A stretch of 64,000 bases of DNA from Brevundimonas pishanensis (GTDB lineage: Bacteria; Pseudomonadota; Alphaproteobacteria; Caulobacterales; Caulobacteraceae). The stretch is taken from contig NZ_JAJKBG010000001.1 of the NCBI RefSeq assembly GCF_022750635.1, positions 1 to 64,000 on the forward strand. The letters run 5' to 3'. The translations under genes and the position numbers were made by a program. This document shows, one piece after another, positions 37,518 through 45,786 of this stretch. Position 1 is the stretch's first letter; each line of letters begins with the position of its first letter. The notes beneath the pieces were generated by a model that worked only from the letters and a program-made list of their open reading frames with translations, did not search any database and was not told where the DNA came from.

Positions 37518-38006
37518 ATGAAGCCCTTTGGAAATTTACTGCTGACCGCCGTAGCCGGCATTGGTCTGGTGGCCTGTGACGGGTCGTCCGGAACGGTCGC
37601 TGCACCTGCCGACGAAGTGGTCGCTGGCGAAGCGGTTGATATCGCTCCTGCCGGTTCTCAGGGCGGCGCGTCTTCGACTTCCGGTACGCCGCTGGCGAGC
37701 GGCGCTCCGAAGTTTGCAACCCTGTATCCCGAAGCCGAACTGAGCCAGCCTGTGGTTCAAGCCAATGGCGCTGATGGCCCCGGTGGTCTGGCAGAGTTTG
37801 TTACTCCGGCGACGCCGGACGAAGTGGTCGCCCATTATCGCAAACTTGCCGGGGATGCCGGGCTGAAGCCTGTGATGTCGATGAATCAGGGCAATGCCCG
37901 CGCTTTTGCTGCCCTGAATAACGAGGGTGCCGAGGTGCAGGTCGTGGCCTCGCCGGATGAAGCCGGTGCCACCTCCGTTCAGTTGACGTGGAAGTCGGGC
38001 CGCTAA
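37518..38006 (+). CDS. Hypothetical lipoprotein (162 aa)
   Basis: The N terminus is a lipoprotein signal peptide ending in GIGLVACDGSS (lipobox VAC). A disordered Ala/Gly/Ser linker to about residue 65 follows. The folded C-terminal domain (about 75-160) contains FVTPATPDEVVAHYRKLAGD, a pattern found in small periplasmic proteins where a helix-strand unit monitors ligand or envelope state. The C-terminal strand ends VQLTWKSGR. Function is unknown. The acid phosphatase gene follows 23 nt later, suggesting an operon. Confidence 0.75.
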   Translation: MKPFGNLLLTAVAGIGLVACDGSSGTVAAPADEVVAGEAVDIAPAGSQGGASSTSGTPLASGAPKFATLYPEAELSQPVVQANGADGPGGLAEFVTPATPDEVVAHYRKLAGDAGLKPVMSMNQGNARAFAALNNEGAEVQVVASPDEAGATSVQLTWKSGR

Positions 38007-38029
38007 GGGCCGCCCCAAAGATAGGTGCC

Positions 38030-38863
38030 ATGATGAAATCGCCCGCTCTTCTGGCCCTTTTCCTGTCCGCGACCGCGCTGGGTGCATGCGTCGGCACTCC
38101 CGCCGCTTACGAAGCCCGGGCCGTCAAGGCGGACGATCACGCCAAGGGTTATTTGGGCCGCGACGCGCTGCAAGCTCTTGCCGACGCCGTACCGGCCCCG
38201 CCTTCGGCAGGCAGTCCCGAAGAGTCTGCCGACCACGCGGTATCTGCGTCGTATAAAGTCTTCGAGAATACCGACCGTTGGCTATTGGCGACCAGCCATG
38301 CCGAAGTGCGCATGCCGTTCGCGCTGCAGCATTTCGACTGCGTCCTGGGTGTCCGGTTCAATCCGGCAGAAAACGCTGCCCCTGCCACCGCTCGCCTGAT
38401 GCAGCGTCTGTTCGAGGACGCCGAGGGCGCTTCGACGATTGTTAAACTGCGCGCCTATCGCGCTCGACCCGTCGAGGATGATGCGGACCGCCTCGCTTGC
38501 CAGACGGTGTCGGCGGCAGGGCGGGCATCGGCATCCTATCCATCGGGAACCGCAACAGTGGCTGGCGCCTACGGCGCGGCTATGGCTGCCATTGCGCCGG
38601 ACAGCGCTGTCGTGGCGCAGGAAATCGGTCGTCAGATTGCGCTCAGCCGGGCGGTGTGCGGCATGCACTACCCGACCGACGTCCGTGTCGGCTATGGGCT
38701 GGGCCAAAAGGTTTTCGAACAGGCGGCCCGTTCCCCCGCCTTTGCCGATGACCTGGCTGCCGCGCGGGCCGAACTGGCTGTGTTGCGCGCGCAGAATGTC
38801 ACCAACCCCGGCTGTGCCGCTGAGCGCGGCGCACTGGCCATGACGGCCGACCTGCAGCTCTGA
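38030..38863 (+). CDS. Class A non-specific acid phosphatase-like (PAP2 superfamily), periplasmic
   Basis: A 277-aa secreted phosphatase. The signal region ends ATALGACVGTPAA, so it may be a lipoprotein. The three PAP2 motifs are present: KLRAYRARP (K-x6-RP), SYPSGTAT and SRAVCGMHYPTD (SR-x5-H-x3-D with the nucleophilic His). The middle motif reads PSGT instead of the canonical PSGH, removing the general acid/base His. This may reduce or alter activity. ATG 38030 is chosen, and the stop overlaps the next ATG (TGATG). It would release phosphate from organic esters, fitting the PstS/Phn genes nearby. Confidence 0.8.
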   Translation: MMKSPALLALFLSATALGACVGTPAAYEARAVKADDHAKGYLGRDALQALADAVPAPPSAGSPEESADHAVSASYKVFENTDRWLLATSHAEVRMPFALQHFDCVLGVRFNPAENAAPATARLMQRLFEDAEGASTIVKLRAYRARPVEDDADRLACQTVSAAGRASASYPSGTATVAGAYGAAMAAIAPDSAVVAQEIGRQIALSRAVCGMHYPTDVRVGYGLGQKVFEQAARSPAFADDLAAARAELAVLRAQNVTNPGCAAERGALAMTADLQL

Positions 38864-39813
38864 TGCTGTCCTGGTTGGTCTCCAGCCTGATCACCTACCC
38901 TCCGGCACCCGCTTGTAGTGCCGAGAAACACCAGCAAGCGATGCAGGTATCAGACGAGCCCTTTCGTCTGGATTGTTCCCTCGTTCTTGTGGAAGGCCAA
39001 ACTATCCCCCGCCCCATCCTGATCGAAGGGCCTCCGGGCAGAGGCGTGGGGCTGAACTGCCAGGGCGGTACGGTTGGACGTCGGGACCTGAGCGTATCCA
39101 TCGCGCGGCCCACGATCGCCATCCGATCCCGCAAGACCGCAGAGGGCGTTTGGGAGCGTCCTCACTCTCTCGCCGTCAGGAACTGTACTGTTCTGGGCAA
39201 TATCCGCATCTTCGGCATGGGGGCGGATGGCGGATATGACGATCTGCGTCAGTCCTCTCGCCTGCCTGGCCACACCATACGGGCGCAGGCTGCTGCACCG
39301 ACGCAGGTCTGGCTCGATAACCTCGTACTCACCGGACGTGGTTCTATCCCCCTATACATCGGCACAGGCGTGACCGCGGTCAGCCTTACCAACTCCACCC
39401 TGAACGGCAGTTCTACGGCCACGGCCATCTATCTGGACGCCGAGAGCCGTGGAAACACCATACGCGATAACCGCATCCTGACCCGCACTGCGCGTGAAAT
39501 GATCGCCATTGATGGATCGGCCCATAACCTGATCACCGGCAATCGCTTCGACCTTCACGGCAAGCCGGGCATCTTCCTTTATCGCAACTGCGGAGAGCGC
39601 GGCGTGGTGCGGCACCAGACGCCATCGAACAACACCATCACCGGCAACAGCTTTACCGGGGCATCCTGGTTGCGTCCGCGCCTTGTCGTCGAGAACGCCC
39701 GCAACGGCAGCCGGTCCTATTGTCGCGATGATGCGGGCTATCCGTTCGGCAGCAGCGTGGATGACCGCGACAACGCCAGCGGCAACCGCATCCAGAACAA
39801 CAGCCGGAACTGA
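38863..39813 (+). CDS. Right-handed parallel beta-helix protein, probably exported
   Basis: A 316-aa protein with a short hydrophobic N terminus (MLSWLVSSLITYPPAPACSA) that may be a signal peptide. Repeated rungs of the N-x-I-x-x-N type follow, such as SRGNTIRDNRILT, AHNLITGNRFDL and SNNTITGNSFTG (residues about 185-270). This is the parallel beta-helix repeat of pectate-lyase-like and surface-polysaccharide-modifying proteins. No catalytic set can be identified. The start overlaps the acid phosphatase stop, so the two are translationally coupled. Confidence 0.75.
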   Translation: MLSWLVSSLITYPPAPACSAEKHQQAMQVSDEPFRLDCSLVLVEGQTIPRPILIEGPPGRGVGLNCQGGTVGRRDLSVSIARPTIAIRSRKTAEGVWERPHSLAVRNCTVLGNIRIFGMGADGGYDDLRQSSRLPGHTIRAQAAAPTQVWLDNLVLTGRGSIPLYIGTGVTAVSLTNSTLNGSSTATAIYLDAESRGNTIRDNRILTRTAREMIAIDGSAHNLITGNRFDLHGKPGIFLYRNCGERGVVRHQTPSNNTITGNSFTGASWLRPRLVVENARNGSRSYCRDDAGYPFGSSVDDRDNASGNRIQNNSRN

Positions 39814-39840
39814 AAAGGGCGGAGCCATTGGCTCCGCCCT
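39813..39840 (-). terminator. Rho-independent terminator of the agu genes
   Basis: A perfect 11-bp stem AGGGCGGAGCC / GGCTCCGCCCT (39816-39826, 39830-39840) with a 3-nt loop. Read on the minus strand it is followed by TTTTC. It also sits directly after the beta-helix gene stop on the plus strand, where it lacks a T-tract. Confidence 0.85.
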
Positions 39841-39846
39841 CTCGTG

Positions 39847-40713
39847 TTAACGCTTCGGACCGGTCAACGGACTGTAGAGGTCCGTGCGACGGTCGCGGAA
39901 AAAGCCCCAAGCCGCGCGGTGGCGGTCGAGGAAGTCGAGGTCGAAGGTCGCGACCAGCACGCCCTCTTCGTCATGGCCAAAGCTTTGAACCAGATCACCG
40001 CGATGGTTGGCGATGAAGCTGTGGCCATAGAAGGTCTGGCCGGCCTCGGTCACCTGCTCGTGGCCGATGCGGTTTGCACCGACGATAGGCACGACGTTCG
40101 AGACGGCATGGCCCTGCATCGCACGCTGCCACGGAGCGGCGGTGTCGAGGCTGTCGTCATGGGGCTCGGTGCCGATGGCGGTCGGGTACATCAGCACCTC
40201 TGCGCCTTGCAGCATCATGGCGCGGGCGGTCTCGGGGTACCATTGGTCCCAGCAGATGCCGACGCCAACCTTGCCGAAGCGGGTGTTCCAAACCTTGAAG
40301 CCGGTATCGCCCGGACGGAAGTAATACTTCTCCTGATAGCCGGGGCCGTCAGGGATGTGGCTCTTGCGATAAACGCCCATAGCCTCGCCGTCCGCATCCA
40401 GCATGACCAGCGAGTTGTAGTACTGCGGGCCTTCGCGCTCGAAGATCGAGACGGGGATGGCCACGCCCAGTTCCTTGGCAATCGGCTGCAGCTGGGTCAC
40501 GCACGGGTGCTTGTCCCACTCACAGGCATGCTCGAACCAGTGCTCTTCCTGCGAAACGCAGAAGTACGGGCCTTGGAACAGTTCCGACGGCAGGATCACC
40601 TGCGCGCCCTGCTGGGCCGCCTCACGGATGAAGCCGATGGTCTTGTCGATATTGTCCTGCAGGTCGGTGCCGTAGGACGTCTGGATACCGGCGACGGTGA
40701 TGTTGCGGGTCAT
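39847..40713 (-). CDS. aguB: N-carbamoylputrescine amidase
   Basis: A 288-aa nitrilase-superfamily amidase converting N-carbamoylputrescine to putrescine, CO2 and ammonia. The Glu-Lys-Cys triad is visible in ILPSELFQGPYFC, GVYRKSHIPDGPGYQEKYYF and VGICWDQWYPETARAM. Length and motifs match plant and bacterial AguB closely. ATG 40713 overlaps the aguA stop (ATGA), so it is translated with agmatine deiminase as the second step of agmatine-to-putrescine conversion. Confidence 0.95.
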   Translation of the reverse strand: MTRNITVAGIQTSYGTDLQDNIDKTIGFIREAAQQGAQVILPSELFQGPYFCVSQEEHWFEHACEWDKHPCVTQLQPIAKELGVAIPVSIFEREGPQYYNSLVMLDADGEAMGVYRKSHIPDGPGYQEKYYFRPGDTGFKVWNTRFGKVGVGICWDQWYPETARAMMLQGAEVLMYPTAIGTEPHDDSLDTAAPWQRAMQGHAVSNVVPIVGANRIGHEQVTEAGQTFYGHSFIANHRGDLVQSFGHDEEGVLVATFDLDFLDRHRAAWGFFRDRRTDLYSPLTGPKR

Positions 40714-41714
40714 GCGGGCTCCTGCTGGCTGATGCAGTGGAAGGAACCGCCACCGGTCAGGATGGCGATGGACGGCGACGGGATGATCTTGTGGTCCGGA
40801 TAGACCGTGGCCAGAGCTTCGCACGCCATACGCGCGGCGATGTCATTGCCATAGGTCGGCACAACCACAGAGCCATTGCCAATGAGGAAGTTCATATGGC
40901 TGGCCGGAATGGCTTCACCATCCTCGTCCTTGACCAGACCCGGCGACGGAATGCGCAGGACCTTGATCTGACGGCCAGCTGCATCGGTCGATTCCGACAG
41001 GATACGAGCGGTTTCGTCGTAAACGTCCGCGTTCGGATCATCTTCCCCGAAAGCAATGGGGCAAGCCACGACGCCCGGCGCGACAAAGCGGGCCAGATTG
41101 TCGACGTGACCGTCGGTATGGTCGTTGAGCAGGCCATCGCCCAGCCAGATGACCTTCTTGGCCCCCAGAGCCTCGGCAAACGCCGCCTCGGCCTTTTCTT
41201 CGGTCCAACTTTCGTTGCGGTTGGTGTTCAGCACGCACTGACGGGTGGTCAGCACGGTACCTTCGCCATCGTGATCGACTGCGCCGCCTTCAAGGATGAA
41301 GTCGTGACGGGTGATGGCCACCCCCGTTTGCTCGCCGATCTGGTCGGCCACGGTGTCATCGTACGGCAGGTCGTACTTGCCGCCCCAACCGTTGAAGGTG
41401 AAGGCATTGGCGCTGCTCGAGCCCGCACCGAAGATCGGTCCGGTATCACGCAGCCAGATGTCGCCAAAGCGACCGGCGATGACTTCGACACCTTCGACGC
41501 CAGCGAAGCGAGCACGTGCAGGCTCTAGGGCCTCGTCGTTGCCAACCATCAGCTTGACCTTCTCGCGGCCAGCCTCGGCCAGCGCCAAGACGAGGGCTTC
41601 GACCTCGTTCTGTGCTTCTTCCAGATCTTCCTGCCAAAGTTCGGCGTGGCTGGGCCAGCCAACCCACATGGCGCGGTGCGGCGTCCATTCGGCAGGGATA
41701 GGAGCGGTGGTCAT
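40710..41714 (-). CDS. aguA: Agmatine deiminase
   Basis: A 334-aa pentein-fold enzyme hydrolysing agmatine to N-carbamoylputrescine and ammonia. Family motifs are MWVGWPSHAELWQ, the substrate-binding WLRDTGPIF, DFILEGGAVDHDGEGTVL, NDHTDGHVDNLARF and the C-terminal GGGSFHCISQQ with the nucleophilic Cys. ATG 41714 with GAGGAC upstream is preferred over longer frames. No arginine decarboxylase is present here, so agmatine must come from elsewhere in the genome or from outside. Confidence 0.95.
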   Translation of the reverse strand: MTTAPIPAEWTPHRAMWVGWPSHAELWQEDLEEAQNEVEALVLALAEAGREKVKLMVGNDEALEPARARFAGVEGVEVIAGRFGDIWLRDTGPIFGAGSSSANAFTFNGWGGKYDLPYDDTVADQIGEQTGVAITRHDFILEGGAVDHDGEGTVLTTRQCVLNTNRNESWTEEKAEAAFAEALGAKKVIWLGDGLLNDHTDGHVDNLARFVAPGVVACPIAFGEDDPNADVYDETARILSESTDAAGRQIKVLRIPSPGLVKDEDGEAIPASHMNFLIGNGSVVVPTYGNDIAARMACEALATVYPDHKIIPSPSIAILTGGGSFHCISQQEPA

Positions 41715-41812
41715 CGGGGCGTCCTCGAGAGGCCGTGGAAACAAATAAACGAAGCGCGGCAGATAGGGCTTTTGCCCCCCTACTTCAATGGTAGGCGACC
41801 AAAGCCCCAAAG

Positions 41813-41843
41813 AGAAAGGGCGGCCCGTTTCCGGACCGCCCTT
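41813..41843 (-). terminator. Probable terminator of the TonB-dependent receptor gene
   Basis: A GC-rich stem AAGGGCGG(C)CCG / CGG(A)CCGCCCTT (41816-41827, 41832-41843, one mismatch) has a TTTC/GAAA tetraloop. On the minus strand it is followed by TCTCTTT, a weak U-tract. Confidence 0.7.
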
Positions 41844-41871
41844 CCCTTAGTCAGTTCTGACTTACGCTAGA

Positions 41872-44415
41872 TTAGAAAGCGTAACGCAGGGTTGCCATGA
41901 CGGTGCGCGGCGAACCGATGCCAGCGAACGGACGGCTGTAGCCCAGAGCGCCCGGGGTCGCCGAAGCGCGGGTGCCGAGGGTCGAGTAGTATTGCTCGTC
42001 AAACAGGTTGGTTGCGTTGACTTGCAAGTAGGTGCCCTTGAAGCCCAGCGGCTCGAAGTCGAAGCGCATGTCCAGGTCGACAACGGTGTAACCGTCGACG
42101 GCCAGGTCGTTCACGTCGGTGACCCAACGCTCGCCGGTGTACTTACCTTGGATACCAGCCGAGAAGACTTCGTTGAACTGGTACGAAGCGCGCAGCGAGA
42201 ACATCTCTTCCGGCGTCTCGACTTGCTTCTTGCCCTTGGTGAGCAGGATGTTCGGGACGCGCTCGCCGTTAACGGTCGAGTAGCTGTAGATGTAGTCGTC
42301 TTGCAGTTCCGAGTTCGTCAGGGTCATCGAAGCGTACAGGCTCAGAGCTTCGATCGGCGACCAGCCGAGCGAGGCTTCGAAGCCGGTCGTTTCAACGCCA
42401 CCGACGTTACGGTCAACGTACTGGCCCAGGTCTTCGTCCCAGGTCGAGACGATGCGGTTCTGGAACTCGTTGTAGAAGACCGAGGCGTTAGCAACCACGG
42501 TACCCGAAGCGTAACGGTAACCGAAGTCAACGTTCTTCGAGGTTTCCGGCTGAACGGTCGGGTTCAGGATCTCGGTACCAACGCGGGTCACTGCGTACAG
42601 CGAGTCCGTGCGCGGAGCCGACAGCGATTCCGAGTACGAACCGTAGATCGCGTGACCGTTGCCGAAGCGGTAGGTCGCGCCAACGTTCGGCAGGATGTCG
42701 TCGAACTTAACGGTGCGCGAGTACGGAGCGATGTACTGGGTGGTGCCGCGACCAGCGAAGGTCACGTTGCCATTTGCCAGGGTCGCAGTCGGCTTCTCCG
42801 AGGTGCACAGCACGTTCGACGAAGCGTTTTGCGTGTAGCAGTACTGGTTCAGTTCACGCTCGAAGAACGGAGCGCGGACGCCGACGTTCAGGGTCAGAGC
42901 GTCGTCGAAGAACTTACCGCGGTATTCCAGCGAGAACTGGTTCAGCGATGCGATCGACTTACGGTCACGAGCCTGCAGAGCGAAACCGTCTTGGTTCAGC
43001 ACGCGGATCGAGTCGTCGTTACGACCACCGAAGACGTCCATCCACTGCGGAGCCGACGGGTTCGAGAAGTCGATGAAGGCGTAGTCGCCGGTCTGACGGT
43101 GACGGCCCCAGTCCAGAGCGTATGCGAAGCGCAGACGGTGCTGGTCGTTCATGTCCCAGATCAGCGAGCTGTTCAGGCCATAACGGTGGGTGTTTGTGTT
43201 CGACGGGGTGTGAACGCGAACGCGGTCGAGCATGTCGCCGTCGCCGTTCAGGTCAACGCCGCCGGTGGCTTGCGAGCCGCGCAGCAGCAGCCAGGTCAGG
43301 TCGCTGTTGCCGCTACGAGCCACTTCCGACTCTGCCATCACGGTCTGGCCCGAGCCACCGTTTGCCAGGGTGTACTGGAACGACGGGTCGACGGTCAGGA
43401 TCAGGCCTTCGGCCAGGGTGAAGCGCGAGTTACCGCGGATGTTGCCGGTGTTCGACGGGTTGGTGCGCAGACCCCAGTAGTTCGAACTGTTGGTGTCGTA
43501 GTCGGCGACGCCAGCGCGAACGGTCGGAGCGGTGTAGGTGCGGTCGAAGTCGACGCCCCAGCCGAACGGGCTGGTTTCAACGTCGCTCGGCAGCGAACCG
43601 GTGGCCGTCATCAGGTTCGGGCCGTTGTAGTTGTAGTTGCGGTTCTCGTTGTAGTGACCCGAGAGAGCAACGAAGTCGCCGTTATCGCCCAGCGGCTGAT
43701 AGATGCGGGCGTTGTACTGGATCTTCTCGATGTCGCCGAGACCCTTGAACTTGTCGTAGTTGGTGTACGACACGGCAGCCCAAGCCGAGGTGCCCCACGG
43801 ACCGATTTCGCCGGTGTCGACGAGGCCCATGATGCGGCGGTAGTTGAAGTCACCCAGCGAGCCCTGGATCCAGCCACCGAACTCTTGGCCCGGACGACGC
43901 GACACGTAGTTGATGGTACCACCGGTGGCCGAAGCGGTCGGGGAGTCAACGTCGGTCGAACCGGTGTTGACCGAGGCACGCTCGATCAGTTCCGGGTCCA
44001 TTTGTTGGTTGGTGTAGGCCGAGTAGTTGCCGGTGTCGTTCAGCGGTATACCGTCGAAGGTCAGCGAGACGCGAGCGCCATCGAAGCCGCGCAGACGGAT
44101 GTTACCGCCCGACGAACCGTAGGGGTCAGCGTTGGTGAAGCTCAGGCCCGGGGTCAGGTTCAGGGTCGCCAGGATGGTTTGACCAGCGGCTTGCGACGAG
44201 ATGAACTCTTGGGTGACCGTGTTGCGGGTCTTGGCAATGTTTTCCGAAACAGCCAGGCCGTCGATGTTACGCGGGCCGCGAACGCCCGTAACGACGACTT
44301 GTTCGACTTCTACGGCTTCGGTGCCGGTCGACTGGGCCGACGCGGTGGTGGCCATGCCGAGCGCAATGGCGAGAGCCGATGCGCCGAAGGTCAGGCTGCG
44401 AGCAAAATTAGACAA
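41872..44415 (-). CDS. TonB-dependent outer-membrane receptor
   Basis: An 847-aa receptor with signal peptide (FGASALAIALGMATTASAQS) and a TonB-box-like EAVEVEQVVVTG at the mature N terminus. The plug domain contains LNLTPGLSFTNADPYGSSGG, IRLRGFDGARVSLTFDGIPL and GTINYVSRRPG. A large beta-barrel ends in the canonical TVMATLRYAF. There is no N-terminal signalling extension. Start TTG 44415 is chosen because AAGGGG lies 7-8 nt upstream and a signal peptide follows immediately. The frame continues to 44514, but that would run into the PHO-box array. That array makes phosphate-starvation control likely and suggests a phosphorus-containing ligand. Confidence 0.92.
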   Translation of the reverse strand: MSNFARSLTFGASALAIALGMATTASAQSTGTEAVEVEQVVVTGVRGPRNIDGLAVSENIAKTRNTVTQEFISSQAAGQTILATLNLTPGLSFTNADPYGSSGGNIRLRGFDGARVSLTFDGIPLNDTGNYSAYTNQQMDPELIERASVNTGSTDVDSPTASATGGTINYVSRRPGQEFGGWIQGSLGDFNYRRIMGLVDTGEIGPWGTSAWAAVSYTNYDKFKGLGDIEKIQYNARIYQPLGDNGDFVALSGHYNENRNYNYNGPNLMTATGSLPSDVETSPFGWGVDFDRTYTAPTVRAGVADYDTNSSNYWGLRTNPSNTGNIRGNSRFTLAEGLILTVDPSFQYTLANGGSGQTVMAESEVARSGNSDLTWLLLRGSQATGGVDLNGDGDMLDRVRVHTPSNTNTHRYGLNSSLIWDMNDQHRLRFAYALDWGRHRQTGDYAFIDFSNPSAPQWMDVFGGRNDDSIRVLNQDGFALQARDRKSIASLNQFSLEYRGKFFDDALTLNVGVRAPFFERELNQYCYTQNASSNVLCTSEKPTATLANGNVTFAGRGTTQYIAPYSRTVKFDDILPNVGATYRFGNGHAIYGSYSESLSAPRTDSLYAVTRVGTEILNPTVQPETSKNVDFGYRYASGTVVANASVFYNEFQNRIVSTWDEDLGQYVDRNVGGVETTGFEASLGWSPIEALSLYASMTLTNSELQDDYIYSYSTVNGERVPNILLTKGKKQVETPEEMFSLRASYQFNEVFSAGIQGKYTGERWVTDVNDLAVDGYTVVDLDMRFDFEPLGFKGTYLQVNATNLFDEQYYSTLGTRASATPGALGYSRPFAGIGSPRTVMATLRYAF

Positions 44416-44507
44416 CGGTGATCCCCTTTGTCGTGCCGCCGAGGTGAGAGGGGCGACACTTGTGTCATTGGATGGCCGGGGATTTAGGCGATCCAACAGA
44501 AAGTTGG

Positions 44508-44536
44508 GCGACAATCATGTGACAGTAAGATGACAG
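44508..44536 (-). promoter_or_regulatory. PHO-box array (PhoB site) upstream of the TonB-dependent receptor
   Basis: On the minus strand the order is CTGTCAT-CTTA-CTGTCAC-ATGA-TTGTCGC, three heptamers with exact 11-bp period. The first two match the CTGTCAT-N4-CTGTCAT PHO box at 13 of 14 defined bases; the third is weaker. The array lies about 93 bp upstream of the TTG start. Confidence 0.8.
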
Positions 44537-44595
44537 CGACCGAGGGTTGCTATCATGACACAGGTCTGTGGACTAAGGCCCGGAAGGCCCATTTA

Positions 44596-45786
44596 TCAGG
44601 ACGATACGCGCCCCATGGCGGCCGCTACGGCCCACGCCGTACGCTTAATCGCGCGAGGCTCGTGATAGTTCCCGTTAATTTGTGTCTTTGAAAGGACATG
44701 TGCGCGGAAACGTTTGAACAGCGCGGTATCAACCTTGGCCGGAGCGCTCCAGAACTGGTCTAGGGACTTCTGGTCGGTCAGCCCCTCGAAATCGAAGAAG
44801 GCTTGCCCCAGAACCTTTACCGGCGTTCCAAAGCCCAGCGCCGACAGAGCCGCACTGGAATTGTTCACGACCATGCCGCTTGAGGCGCGGCACATGTCGG
44901 CCAGGTTGCCACCGTCCACAAAATCCACACGCGAGCCGATGCTGCGTGCACCGGCCAAGCTTCGCACCACCGCGCGCAGATCCACCAGCCCCGGATCGAG
45001 CGGGTGGTTTTTGAACACCAGCCGCGCATCTTTGGGCGCATGCTGGGCAAAGCTGGAGATTACCTTGGCTATGAAGGCGGTGTTATCGGCAAACTTAGAG
45101 TAGCGCAGGAGCTGGTTGTCGCCCTCGCGCTGCAGGCAGGCGATGAAGAACGGGCCGCGCGCGGCCAGAACATTCGCGTCGACTTCCTTCTTGGAGCGCA
45201 TCGCCAGTTTGAAATAGCGCTGTACGTGGCTGACGCACTGAAGCCATGCCGGAACGGTGTAAGGATTGCGGTAGTTCGGATACAGCCAGCCACCCACCAA
45301 CTGGATCAGGTGATAGGTGCTGATGTTCATCACGTGGTACGGCAGAATGCGCCCCACGCTGTGGCTGACTTCCAGCTCCGGCACCGGAGGATCATAGCCT
45401 TCCGGCACACGGGGCAGTTGGCTGCCCGCATTCACGCCGTTGCGCTCAAGCGTAATCCAGTCGGGACGGAAATAGCCGTTCTCGAGCACCCAGAGGCGCG
45501 CAGGAACCGATTTCGCCAGCGTCGAGACCGTCTGATTATATGGACCGCTCTCGCCGAAAATGACGATGTCTGTGTATTCGGATGCGATCTCGGGGAATTT
45601 GCGGTGCCATTCGGTCGCAGATCCCAAGAAGCGGCGCAAGCCTTTGGCTCGCCACGTCAACGCATCACCGGCATTGAAAGCAACACGGTCAACCGTCTCT
45701 GCACCCAGCGCGTACAACGACTTGCGCAGATGTCGCCCGAACGGGCCGAACGGTAATGTTACCAGCAAAAATCGCCGACCGTGCAA
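44596..45786 (-). CDS. kpsS: Capsule polysaccharide biosynthesis/export protein (KpsS-like)
   Basis: About 396 aa with the KpsS/LipB-type opening FLLVTLPFGPFGRHLRKSLY and DRVAFNAGDALTWRAKGL, then FGESGPYNQTV, ENGYFRPDWITLERNGVN and the C-terminal VVNNSSAALSALGFGTPV. KpsS adds the first beta-Kdo of the lipid-linked Kdo linker of ABC-exported capsules. TTG 45786 is chosen since family proteins begin here; the open frame extends to 46032 with 82 residues unlike any KpsS N terminus, so the start is uncertain. Its partner KpsC is not in the window. It lies alone, far from the kpsMET operon. Confidence 0.82.
   Translation of the reverse strand: MHGRRFLLVTLPFGPFGRHLRKSLYALGAETVDRVAFNAGDALTWRAKGLRRFLGSATEWHRKFPEIASEYTDIVIFGESGPYNQTVSTLAKSVPARLWVLENGYFRPDWITLERNGVNAGSQLPRVPEGYDPPVPELEVSHSVGRILPYHVMNISTYHLIQLVGGWLYPNYRNPYTVPAWLQCVSHVQRYFKLAMRSKKEVDANVLAARGPFFIACLQREGDNQLLRYSKFADNTAFIAKVISSFAQHAPKDARLVFKNHPLDPGLVDLRAVVRSLAGARSIGSRVDFVDGGNLADMCRASSGMVVNNSSAALSALGFGTPVKVLGQAFFDFEGLTDQKSLDQFWSAPAKVDTALFKRFRAHVLSKTQINGNYHEPRAIKRTAWAVAAAMGRVSS

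Noticed and set aside
41992-44421. 809-codon open frame on the plus strand opposite the TonB receptor
   Set aside because: It mirrors the codon structure of the receptor on the opposite strand, has Val/Arg-rich composition, no ribosome site and no recognisable domain. The receptor with its signal peptide and barrel motifs is clearly the real gene.
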